48,227 nucleotides of DNA, from assembly GCF_009939005.1 (NCBI RefSeq), contig NZ_JAACJS010000004.1, positions 1 through 48,227 on the forward strand, given 5' to 3'. Made by a program: the position numbers and the translations under genes. The notes beneath the pieces are model-generated. The model was given only the letters and a program-made list of their open reading frames with translations, did not search any database and was not told the origin of the DNA. How positions within the stretch are numbered: position 1 is the stretch's first letter; every line of letters begins with the position of its first letter. The stretch is from Sediminibacterium roseum (GTDB lineage Bacteria; Bacteroidota; Bacteroidia; Chitinophagales; Chitinophagaceae). Of this stretch, positions 7,883 through 15,463 are shown one piece after another.

Positions 7883-8257
7883 ATGAACGAAAGAGTAAGA
7901 ACATATTTAGTTGAAATTGCTCGTAGTGGTAAAACAATTACATACCAGGAATTATCAGACCAATGTAAACTTGGTTTAGTAATGAGAGAATCTGAATATG
8001 CTAGAGCTGAAATCGGCAGAATATTAGGTGAGATTTCTGTTTACGAACATGAGAATGGCAGACCACTCATCAGTTCATTGGTAATTAGTAAAGGAGACAA
8101 TTATCAAGGAGATGGTTTTTACAAATTAAGCGAGGAATTAGGATTTGGAAATTGGAAGAAATTAAAGGCTGACATATCTTTTGAAATTGGTCAAATGAAT
8201 GCCTGTTATGATTTCTGGAAAGACAATACCAATTATTCAAAATATAAATTGAAATGA
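7883..8257 (+). CDS. Conserved 124-aa protein within the hsd operon, function unknown
   Basis: This soluble alpha/beta-looking protein has a possible N-terminal wHTH (MNERVRTYLVEIARSGKTIT, YQELSDQCKLGL), then GEISVYEHENGRPLISSLVI and NYQGDGFYKL. From memory, small proteins with the E-x-G-R-P-L-(I/L)-S...G-x-G-F-(Y/F) pattern occur next to restriction-modification and other defence genes, and no function is established. It starts three bases after hsdR and overlaps hsdM by four (ATGA). That strict coupling suggests a partner or control role in the type I system. Confidence 0.85.
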   Translation: MNERVRTYLVEIARSGKTITYQELSDQCKLGLVMRESEYARAEIGRILGEISVYEHENGRPLISSLVISKGDNYQGDGFYKLSEELGFGNWKKLKADISFEIGQMNACYDFWKDNTNYSKYKLK

Positions 8258-9684
8258 GCAACATAGGAGGAATAATAAAATCAATCAGAGATATTTTCCG
8301 AAAAGATCCGGGCTTGAGCGGTGATGCACAACGCATAGAACAGTTGGGCTGGATGATATTTCTAAAACTTTTTGATGATAAAGACAAGGAGAAGGAAATA
8401 CTTGAACCTAATTACAAATCACCTATTCCTGCGGAATTGCAATGGCGAAATTGGGCGGAAAATGATGAAGGCATTACAGGAGATGAACTGATTGCTTTTG
8501 TGAACAACAAGTTATTTTCCCAACTGAAAAATCTAACTATTGGCTTAGATGATAAATTAGGGGTCATTATCCGCAATATTTTTGACGGAACTAACAACTA
8601 CATGAAAAGCGGAACAACGTTTCGTCAGGCCATTAACAAACTCAATGAAATTGATTTTAATAGTAGTAAAGAGCATCATATTTTTAATGCCATTTACGAA
8701 GACATATTACAAGGACTTGCTACAAAAAAAGACACGGGCGAGTTTTATACCCCACGAGCAGTAACCCAGTTTATCGTGGATATGGTAAACCCTAAACTGG
8801 GCGAAAAGATTAGCGACCCAGCTTGTGGAACAGCAGGATTTTTGGTTTGTGCTATTGAACATTTGCGAAAACAAGTAAAAAATATTGGTGACCAAAAAAC
8901 CTTACAGGAAACTGTAACAGGTACAGAGCTAAAGCCTTTACCATTTATGCTGAGTGTGGTAAACCTGATTACCCACGATATTGAAGTACCGCAAATTGTA
9001 AATACGGATGCACTCAGCAGGGAATATACTTCGATAAAACAAGCTGATCGTGTAGATATAATTGTGGCAAATCCACCCTTTGGTGGTGTGGTAGGTGATG
9101 GAATGGAAACCAATTTTCCTTTGAATTACCGTACAAAAGAAAGTGCCGACCTCTTTTTAATTCTGTTTATCCAAATGCTGAAAGATGGCGGACGAGCGGG
9201 AATTGTATTGCCCGATGGCAGTTTAACAGGCGATGGCGTAAAACAAAGGGTAAGACAGAAATTATTGGAAGACTGTAATGTTCATACCATTGTTCGATTA
9301 CCCCAATCAGTGTTTGCCCCTTATGCCACCGTAAACACCAACCTGATTTTCTTTGAAAAGGGTAAGCCTACCAAAGAGATTTGGTATTACGAGCATACTT
9401 TGCCTGATGGCTATAAAGCATATAGCAAGACAAAACCCATACAGATTTCCGAATTTGATGAAACTAAGAAGTGGTGGAACAAAAGAACAGAACACGAATT
9501 TGCTTACAAGGTTTCAATTGACGCCATAATTGAAAGAGGTTACGATCTGGATGTAAAAAACCCTAACAAGATTGTTGAAGAAATAAGTTATGAGCGCCAT
9601 GAAATAATTGAAACGATTAAGAAAAATCAAAACCGAATTACAGAACTGATAACCGAATTGGACAATGAGCCGCTTGAATTTTGA
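8254..9684 (+). CDS. hsdM: Type I DNA methyltransferase subunit M
   Basis: This 476-aa HsdM has a helical N-domain (SIRDIFRKDPGLSGDAQRIE) and an N6-adenine methyltransferase core: SAM-binding DPACGTAGFL at 188-197 and catalytic NPPF at 273-276. It methylates adenine in the target set by HsdS and protects host DNA. The length fits the family (about 480-530). The stop overlaps the hsdS start by 20 bases, so M and S are translated in coupled fashion. Confidence 0.95.
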   Translation: MSNIGGIIKSIRDIFRKDPGLSGDAQRIEQLGWMIFLKLFDDKDKEKEILEPNYKSPIPAELQWRNWAENDEGITGDELIAFVNNKLFSQLKNLTIGLDDKLGVIIRNIFDGTNNYMKSGTTFRQAINKLNEIDFNSSKEHHIFNAIYEDILQGLATKKDTGEFYTPRAVTQFIVDMVNPKLGEKISDPACGTAGFLVCAIEHLRKQVKNIGDQKTLQETVTGTELKPLPFMLSVVNLITHDIEVPQIVNTDALSREYTSIKQADRVDIIVANPPFGGVVGDGMETNFPLNYRTKESADLFLILFIQMLKDGGRAGIVLPDGSLTGDGVKQRVRQKLLEDCNVHTIVRLPQSVFAPYATVNTNLIFFEKGKPTKEIWYYEHTLPDGYKAYSKTKPIQISEFDETKKWWNKRTEHEFAYKVSIDAIIERGYDLDVKNPNKIVEEISYERHEIIETIKKNQNRITELITELDNEPLEF

Positions 9685-11746
9685 CTATGTTCCTCTTACG
9701 TTTATCAATGACCAAGAGGAAATAAAAAAGCAAATACGAAACACTTTAATTCTCATTCACTTGTTTGAGAAATATAACAATCCTGTTCGATTAGAAAAGT
9801 TAATCGAAGGCACACAATACGGTTACAATGCCTCTGCTTTACAATCAGGTAAGAATAATTTTTTGCGAATAAGCGATATTCATGAAAGCAAGGTAAATTG
9901 GGAAACAGTTCCTTATTGTAATTGCGATGATGAAGAAACTTATCTGCTTAAAAAAGATGATATTTTAATTGCACGTACAGGCGGAACAACAGGAAAGAGT
10001 TTTAAAATAGATAATCCACCTGCGCATTCCATTTATGCGGGCTACTTGATAAGGATTAGAGCAAAGCAGAAAGTAAACCCTGATTACATCTATTTGTTTT
10101 TACACAGCTTCGCCTATTGGAGCCAAATTGTAAACCTTAACGAGAGAAACTTCAGACCAAAAGCAAATGCTGAAAATCTAAAATCATTGATTTTACCCGA
10201 TTGCCCAACTGAAATTCAAAATGATGCTGTTAAAATTTCAAACGGTGAATTGGTAAAGGGTTATGAAGACCTTTATTCTGCAATAAAAAAGGCATTGATA
10301 GAATATGATAAAACACAGGAAGTTCAAAAATTGCTTTGCGACCAGCTCACTCAACTCGAAAACCTTAACCAAGCGATTTTACAAGAAGCGGTGCGGGGAA
10401 AATTGGTAAAACAAGACAAAGAAGACGAACTTGCAAGCGAATTGCTCAAACGCATCAAAGCAGAGAAAGCCAAATCAGGCAAGAAAGAAAAATTATTGCC
10501 ACCTATTAAACCCGAAGAAATTCTGTTTGACATTCCTGAAAATTGGGTGTGGTGCAGATTAGGGGAAATTGCAGATTCTACTTCTGGCGGAACCCCAGAC
10601 AGAAGTAATACTACTTATTGGAAGGGAAATATAAGTTGGCTTAAATCAGGAGAATTAACTGATAGCTTTATATTGAATGAGTCAGAGGAGAAAATAACAG
10701 AGGAAGGCTTTAAAAACTCTTCAACAAAACTATTTCCTAAAGGCACATTGTTGATAGCATTATACGGTGCAACAGCAGGTAAACTTGGTATCTTGAATTT
10801 TGAAAGTACAACGAATCAGGCAGTTTGTGGTATTTTTGAAAATATATTTTATGAAACCAAATACCTATTCTATTATTTGTGGGCATTCAGAAATAAAATA
10901 ATCGAAGATTCTTGGGGACAAGCACAACCGAACATTAGCCAAACCTATTTAAAAAATTTCGCATTAGCATTACCCCCACTATCCCAACAAAAACGTATAG
11001 TGGCAGAAATTGAAAAGCAATTAGCCAAAACAAAACAATTAAAAGAACACATCATTGCCAACCAACAAGCCACCGAGCAATTGCTCAAAGCATTACTGCA
11101 TCAGGCGTTTGAGGTTGAAAATAAAAATGCAGATAAAAAACCAGTAGAACAAACTAAAGGGAAAGTAATTGAACTAAAGCCAACTAACGTAGATTATTAC
11201 CGCAGAACAGTTCTTGCAGCAGAAATAGTATGGCAATTACATAAAGAGCCAACGTTAGGCCATTTGAAATTACAAAAGCTAATCTATCTCTGTCAAAAAT
11301 CAGCGGATATGCAATTGCCAACTAATTTTCTTCGTCAGGCAATGGGGCCTTATGATAACAGATTAATGCGTTCCATTGATAAGCAATTAAAGGAGAAGAA
11401 ATGGTTTGAATATCAAAAAGACCAGGTTTTAAAATATCAGCCATTAGAAAAAGCAGGGCAACACCACAATGATTTCCTGAAATACTTTTCAGCAGAAAGC
11501 GATAGCATCCAGTTTATCATCGATAAGTTTAAAACTATAAAATCTGATATTGTGGAGATTGTGGCAACGCTTTACGCATGTATGGATAATATGCTGCAAG
11601 AAAACGTGATTTTTTCGGAAGCATTGCTTATTCAGCGGTTTTATGGCTGGTCGGAGGAAAAGAAGAAATTTAGTGAAGACCAGATAAAAAGGGTATTTTC
11701 TCGAATGAAAGAAACAGGCATCATCCCCAGAGGTTTCAATATATAA
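9665..11746 (+). CDS. hsdS: Type I specificity subunit S with SocA/Panacea-like C-terminal extension
   Basis: This 693-aa protein is much longer than the usual HsdS (about 400-450). Target recognition domain 1 spans about residues 20-180 and domain 2 about 295-440. Each is followed by a coiled-coil spacer with the repeated motif QLTQLENLNQAILQEAVRGK or QLAKTKQLKEHIIANQQATE. The extra region, about 505-693, holds TLGHLKLQKLIYLCQKS and RQAMGPYDNRLMRSI. The LKLQKLIYL and GP motifs resemble the SocA/Panacea (DUF4065) domain of antitoxins. Specificity cannot be read from sequence. The fused domain could regulate assembly, stability or activation of the complex. Confidence 0.9.
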   Translation: MSRLNFDYVPLTFINDQEEIKKQIRNTLILIHLFEKYNNPVRLEKLIEGTQYGYNASALQSGKNNFLRISDIHESKVNWETVPYCNCDDEETYLLKKDDILIARTGGTTGKSFKIDNPPAHSIYAGYLIRIRAKQKVNPDYIYLFLHSFAYWSQIVNLNERNFRPKANAENLKSLILPDCPTEIQNDAVKISNGELVKGYEDLYSAIKKALIEYDKTQEVQKLLCDQLTQLENLNQAILQEAVRGKLVKQDKEDELASELLKRIKAEKAKSGKKEKLLPPIKPEEILFDIPENWVWCRLGEIADSTSGGTPDRSNTTYWKGNISWLKSGELTDSFILNESEEKITEEGFKNSSTKLFPKGTLLIALYGATAGKLGILNFESTTNQAVCGIFENIFYETKYLFYYLWAFRNKIIEDSWGQAQPNISQTYLKNFALALPPLSQQKRIVAEIEKQLAKTKQLKEHIIANQQATEQLLKALLHQAFEVENKNADKKPVEQTKGKVIELKPTNVDYYRRTVLAAEIVWQLHKEPTLGHLKLQKLIYLCQKSADMQLPTNFLRQAMGPYDNRLMRSIDKQLKEKKWFEYQKDQVLKYQPLEKAGQHHNDFLKYFSAESDSIQFIIDKFKTIKSDIVEIVATLYACMDNMLQENVIFSEALLIQRFYGWSEEKKKFSEDQIKRVFSRMKETGIIPRGFNI

Positions 11747-11747
11747 A

Positions 11748-12296
11748 ATGGAAAAGGATAGCAATTTCATCTTAACAGGAAAAGCCGTCGAAAGATATTT
11801 CGACCTGAATGACGCATTGATGGAGTTCCATAATCTTTTTACTTATGAAAGTAAAGACGATAGAGCCATTGCCATATTGGGAGGTACTTTTTTGGAAATG
11901 ATATTAGAACATATCCTTTACGCCTTTTTCCCCGAAGACGATAAAGAAGTGGGAGAAATGATGCAATTTAATCAGCCTTTAGGGAACTTTAGCAACAAAA
12001 TCAAAATGTGCTATTGTTTAGGGTTGATTGATAAAATTATTAAAGACGATCTGAACTTGATAAGAAAAATACGCAACGAGTTTGCCCGCGATTTATACGC
12101 CTCGTTTGAAAGTGATAGAATCAAAAGCTGGTGTTTACAGCTTAAGTGGCATAAAATAATTGTTACACCGTACCCACCATCAGATGCTACGCCAAAAGAT
12201 TATTTCCAAGTTGGAGTTAATAGTCTCATAACGCATTTGAACGGGTGCGTGTCTATTGCAAGAAACGATAAACGCATCATAAAGGATAACTTTTAA
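11748..12296 (+). CDS. MltR-like protein, last gene of the abiE-hsd cluster
   Basis: This 182-aa helical protein starts one base after the hsdS stop. Its pattern (RAIAILGGTFLEMILEHILY, QPLGNFSNKIKMCYCLGLID, LNLIRKIRNEFARDLYASF) is that of the MltR family, named for the E. coli mannitol operon repressor although most members are of unknown role. Many members have IRNxFAH where this one has IRNEFAR, so the His that would complete an Rx4H-like motif is absent. Its position argues for a function in the defence cluster rather than sugar control. Confidence 0.75.
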   Translation: MEKDSNFILTGKAVERYFDLNDALMEFHNLFTYESKDDRAIAILGGTFLEMILEHILYAFFPEDDKEVGEMMQFNQPLGNFSNKIKMCYCLGLIDKIIKDDLNLIRKIRNEFARDLYASFESDRIKSWCLQLKWHKIIVTPYPPSDATPKDYFQVGVNSLITHLNGCVSIARNDKRIIKDNF

Positions 12297-12306
12297 ATCA
12301 AATGGT

Positions 12307-12414
12307 ATGGCTAACTTCTGGAAACAACATGGCATTCCGCACAAAGGTTGGACTTTGGTAGATGTTATTGATGTTAGGGAAGACGGTCAGTCAACAACTT
12401 TTATCAATTTTTAA
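12307..12414 (+). pseudogene. Truncated remnant of a conserved plasmid/phage-type protein
   Basis: ATG at 12307 opens 35 codons reading MANFWKQHGIPHKGWTLVDV, then IDVREDGQSTTFINF, and stops at 12412-12414. The first 28 residues match my memory of the N-terminus of a longer conserved family (Mxx.WKQHGIPHKGW..xDVxDxREDG) that normally continues with a Cys-rich zinc-binding part. That part is missing here. It is probably a decayed gene at the edge of the defence cargo. Confidence 0.45.
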
Positions 12415-12434
12415 ATAGTGAGGTTGACAGCTAC

Positions 12435-12743
12435 TTGAATGGTCGAGCATTTTGTCCATTTGCAGTTTGTGGCGGTGTAAGAGTCAAGATTGAAGAAATT
12501 GCTTATAATAAACTGCAAAATCAAGCGGCACAAACTGAATTTTTAACAACAAAAAAGACAAGATCTAAATTAGAAAAGGCAGAAGAAATGGGAGTGGTTT
12601 CACTTGAATCACATTATCTGCTTGGGATAATTTATAACGAAGGGATGCACTGGAAAGACGGTTTTGATAATGTGTCGCCGATTGCATCCAAACTGGAAAA
12701 TTTGACTATTAAGAAGTTGATTAAGGATGTCTTTACCACTTAG
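12435..12743 (+). CDS. Small unrecognised ORF, possibly a gene fragment
   Basis: About 102 codons from a TTG at 12435. The frame is open from 12378. It encodes ENGRAF-like and EEIAYNKLQNQAAQTEFLTT, then KKTRSKLEKAEEMGVVSLES. Composition is protein-like (K/E-rich helices), but there is no good ATG and no ribosome binding site. It may be the 3' part of a frameshifted gene together with the fragment at 12307-12414. No family recognised. Confidence 0.35.
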   Translation: MNGRAFCPFAVCGGVRVKIEEIAYNKLQNQAAQTEFLTTKKTRSKLEKAEEMGVVSLESHYLLGIIYNEGMHWKDGFDNVSPIASKLENLTIKKLIKDVFTT

Positions 12744-12757
12744 CCTAAAATATCTAT

Positions 12758-13471
12758 TTATTTATCATTTTTTAGGTTCGCTAAACATTTTTTAACCTGT
12801 TCCTTTATTTCACCAGCATCATTTTTAGGATAATATTTTTGCAGGTACTCTGTAAATGAAGTTTGCGTATCGCCAGTTTCCCATTCCATAACCGTAAGGC
12901 TGAGCATAGGCCATTTTTTTGTCTGCTGCATAAATCCATATAACGGTAAATACGGTGGCGCATAATACAGTGAATTTTCGACCAGTTCCTCATAAAGGGG
13001 TTTTGTAAACGCCCGTTTCATATCCCGTACCACATCATACGCAATGCGGTACCTGCTGCCTTCCCGGATAGCTACAGCAAAGGCAGGCATACCCTTATCC
13101 TGAAAGAAGGTGTACATATAGTCAGTAAAGCCTTCCTCTGTAACATCGCACAGATCCCTGCTGTAAAAGGCGTATTCCTGTTTGAACATGTCTAACGAAA
13201 AATCGTCAGGATGCTTGTTGATGATAAAATCAATGACTTCGTTTTCTTTGGCTGTTATTTCCCCAATAGAGGGGCCACGGCTCAATCCGGCAGCAGACAA
13301 GAAATACCTGGACTTTGAAAAAAGCTCAAAATAGTAGCTTTTGAAAAAGATAGTCTTGCGCTCAAAGGTCACCTGAACGTATAAAGGATAAGTTTGCTGG
13401 CCATGCAGGTACACCTGCTTTAGCCGGTCGTTAAGGTAGGTTTTGTAACTAACTTTATACACTTTGCTCAT
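12758..13471 (-). CDS. Conserved hypothetical protein of the mobile element
   Basis: This 237-aa protein (MSKVYKVSYKTYLNDRLKQV) has aromatic-rich, basic sequence and no signal peptide or membrane segment. It contains FERKTIFFKSYYFELF, KENEVIDFIINKHPDDFSLD and EWETGDTQTSFTEYLQKYYP. The beta-rich N-terminus followed by helices recalls the arm-binding part of Bacteroidota tyrosine recombinases but no catalytic domain is present. It is convergent with the plus-strand defence cluster. Function unknown. Confidence 0.8.
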   Translation of the reverse strand: MSKVYKVSYKTYLNDRLKQVYLHGQQTYPLYVQVTFERKTIFFKSYYFELFSKSRYFLSAAGLSRGPSIGEITAKENEVIDFIINKHPDDFSLDMFKQEYAFYSRDLCDVTEEGFTDYMYTFFQDKGMPAFAVAIREGSRYRIAYDVVRDMKRAFTKPLYEELVENSLYYAPPYLPLYGFMQQTKKWPMLSLTVMEWETGDTQTSFTEYLQKYYPKNDAGEIKEQVKKCLANLKNDK

Positions 13472-13712
13472 TTGCCCTTACTTACTGGTTTTTAGCTTTC
13501 TTATGCCACTACATATATTTTGCCTATGGTCAAACTGCATCAAATTTAATCAAATGCGATAGTGTATTTATATATTATCTCAATCTCCTGACAAAGATAA
13601 TAAAAAAAGTTTTGGTAAAACATAAACTATCAAAACAATTTGCTATCTTAGCTTTCTGAAAGGTGTCCTTCTGCACGAAGGTTTTGTGTGAATGATTTAA
13701 TGAAGAGGTGCA

Positions 13713-13784
13713 ATGGAAAAATTAAAACCAGAGCAGGCGGTAGAACTGCTGCGCAGATATAGAAAAGAAACGGGAAGTAATTAG
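13713..13784 (+). pseudogene. Truncated small conserved ORF (MEKLKPEQAVELL)
   Basis: GAGG lies eight bases before an ATG opening 23 codons, MEKLKPEQAVELLRRYRKET then GSN. From memory, small Bacteroidota proteins start ME.L.PE.A.ELL and continue with a helix ending ILEFLRKLA. Here the continuation is absent. The leader holds CCTTC-N5-GAAGG (13667-13681). The stop comes where the element appears to end, so it is probably cut by a recombination event. The rest of 13472-14127 has only the terminator, tRNA-like remnant and repeats listed below. Confidence 0.45.
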
Positions 13785-13898
13785 TTCGATGTTCCCTGAA
13801 AAATTGCATTTTGAGAATAGTTCACTTCGAACTGGCAGATTAAATGAAGCTGTTAAATTTATTTACATGATAGACAGCAATTTAGGCGGAAATAAAAA

Positions 13899-13930
13899 AG
13901 GACAAGCCAAAAATAAATTTGACTTGTCCT
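13899..13930 (-). terminator. Rho-independent terminator, minus strand
   Basis: AGGACAAG (13899-13906) pairs with CTTGTCCT (13923-13930). On the minus strand the stem is followed by TTTTTATT. It is placed just after a tRNA-3'-end-like sequence on the same strand, so it was probably the terminator of a tRNA gene that has been displaced by integration. Confidence 0.7.
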
Positions 13931-13935
13931 GTAAA

Positions 13936-13961
13936 GTCGGGAAGACAGGAATCGAACCGCC
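13936..13961 (-). other. tRNA 3'-end remnant, likely att site of the adjacent integrase
   Basis: The minus strand reads GGCGGTTCGATTCCTGTC, then TTCCCGAC. This has the T-loop consensus GGTTCGATTCC and an acceptor-like TCCCGAC end, close to Bacteroidota tRNA 3' ends. The rest of a tRNA is absent to its right. A terminator follows it, and a tyrosine recombinase gene begins 167 bases to the right. This is the usual layout where an island integrated into a tRNA 3' end and left a copy behind. The intact tRNA would then be at the far, unseen end. Confidence 0.55.
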
Positions 13962-14073
13962 TTGTTTTATTTAATTATTTTTAATTTATATATGTACTTA
14001 ACTAACTGATCTTAACCTAATTTAATATTTCAAAAGTTAAATATAACTAAAATAATAGTTATCTAAATTAAGA

Positions 14074-14095
14074 AAATCTGTCCGAAATCTGTCCG
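14074..14095 (+). repeat. Tandem 11-bp repeat upstream of the integrase
   Basis: AAATCTGTCCG occurs twice in tandem (14074-14084, 14085-14095), 33 bases before the integrase start. Tandem repeats of about one helical turn near int are typical arm-type or excisionase binding sites. That role is inferred from position. Confidence 0.6.
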
Positions 14096-14097
14096 AA

Positions 14098-14129
14098 ATA
14101 GGTTCGATTCCTCATAACTTTGAACCTAT
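14098..14129 (+). promoter_or_regulatory. Inverted repeat overlapping the integrase start codon
   Basis: ATAGGTTC (14098-14105) pairs with GAACCTAT (14122-14129). The right arm contains the first two bases of the ATG at 14128, so an RNA hairpin would hide the start. The left arm begins GGTTCGATTCCT (14101-14112), which is identical to the T-arm-like 12-mer of the att remnant in inverted orientation (13947-13958). It may be an integrase-binding core or a translational control element. Confidence 0.5.
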
Positions 14130-15459
14130 GGCATTCATCAATTATTATCTGGACAAACCCTTTTCACAAGAGGTAGCAAAAGAGAAAGTAAAACAAGTTG
14201 TCGCAGACTGTTCTGCTGGTAATAAACCATATCCAAAGAATATTTTAAACGATAAGCCCACCGCACTTTACCTGTTTTTTACATTTGAAAGAGGATCAAG
14301 AATTAAAATAAAGACCAACTTCCGGATATTACCGGAACAGTGGGACTTTAAGAAGGGCAAATATAAAAGCACTACCCGTGGGAGCCTGGAATTAAACAAC
14401 GAACTGGATACTTTATCTAATACACTTCTTAAACAATTCAGTAAACTGAAGGATGATGACCAGGCAGCATTGGATCTATCTGCAATTCAGAAAATGCTTA
14501 GCACCGCTATCAATGGTAAAACTACGGCAAAGGCAAATTCACTTACTAAGGCAAGAGCCGATTTTCAAATAAAAAAACAACGCGTATTAACAGAAGGTAC
14601 ACTCAAAGAATACCGGACCATCTTTAAGAGTCTGGATGATTATGAGGATACCAAAAAAGTTATATTAACCTTCCAGAGTTTTAACCAGACATTCTTCAAT
14701 GATTATGAGAAATTCCTTTTAGGAAAAGAAAATCCTTATAAAGAAGAAAGGGGGTTATTAAATGACACGATAGCCAAATATTGTGCTACGCTGAAATCTT
14801 TTTTGCAATGGGCTTATGAAAATAAATATCACAGCAATGCGGCGGGATTTACCAAGATCAAAACCCAGATCAAGCGAAAAAGTAAAAATGAAATTGTAGC
14901 ACTAACAGAGGATGAGTTGTTTAAAATTCTCAATTTTGATCTTTCCGAAAATCAAAAACTTGAAAGAGTGCGTGATCTATTTTGCTTTGGCTGCTTTACC
15001 GGCCAGCGTTTCTCCGACATCATGCGATTCAATCCAGATGATTTCGATGGTAAGAAATGGAACTTCGTTTCTATTAAAACAAAGAAGAATACCATTGTTC
15101 CCTTTACCGGTTTTATCGCGAACGCTTTGCCAATACTAAAAAAGTTCAATTACCTGTTCCCGGAAATCTCTAACCAGAAATTCAATGAATATTTAAAAGA
15201 TATCGGTAAGCTTGTCAAGATTGATACACCCGTTCGCATAATCCGTTTTAGCGGTGTTACAGAAGTTCAGATCCGGCAGCCTAAACATGATTTCATGTCA
15301 TCACACATGGCAAGGCGTACTTTTGTAACCTTGATGCTTGAAAAGGGTGTCCCTATGACGGTAATTCAAAAAATAACACAACATTCTGATATTAGAACCC
15401 TCCTGAAATATGAAGGTCATGGAGAAAATGCTTTATTTGAAAGTTTAAAAAATACCTGA
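14128..15459 (+). CDS. Tyrosine recombinase / site-specific integrase
   Basis: This 443-aa protein has the Bacteroidota layout: an N-terminal arm-binding domain (IKIKTNFRILPEQWDFKKGK), a SAM-like core-binding domain at about 170-265, and the C-terminal catalytic domain. The catalytic set is complete: R294 (TGQRFSD), H393 and R396 (HMAR), H419 (QHSD) and nucleophile Y428 (LLKYEG). It would integrate and excise the element beginning at the tRNA-like site to its left. A second gene starts four bases after the stop. Full length and intact, it is probably active. Confidence 0.95.
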   Translation: MAFINYYLDKPFSQEVAKEKVKQVVADCSAGNKPYPKNILNDKPTALYLFFTFERGSRIKIKTNFRILPEQWDFKKGKYKSTTRGSLELNNELDTLSNTLLKQFSKLKDDDQAALDLSAIQKMLSTAINGKTTAKANSLTKARADFQIKKQRVLTEGTLKEYRTIFKSLDDYEDTKKVILTFQSFNQTFFNDYEKFLLGKENPYKEERGLLNDTIAKYCATLKSFLQWAYENKYHSNAAGFTKIKTQIKRKSKNEIVALTEDELFKILNFDLSENQKLERVRDLFCFGCFTGQRFSDIMRFNPDDFDGKKWNFVSIKTKKNTIVPFTGFIANALPILKKFNYLFPEISNQKFNEYLKDIGKLVKIDTPVRIIRFSGVTEVQIRQPKHDFMSSHMARRTFVTLMLEKGVPMTVIQKITQHSDIRTLLKYEGHGENALFESLKNT

Positions 15460-15463
15460 TCCT

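Noticed and set aside
13789..13974. 61-codon ORF across the terminator and tRNA-like remnant
   Set aside because: It runs through structured non-coding sequence and has no good leader or recognised motif.
14098..14129. tRNA gene suggested by GGTTCGATTCC
   Set aside because: Only the T-loop-like 12-mer is present; there is no D-arm, anticodon arm or paired acceptor stem.
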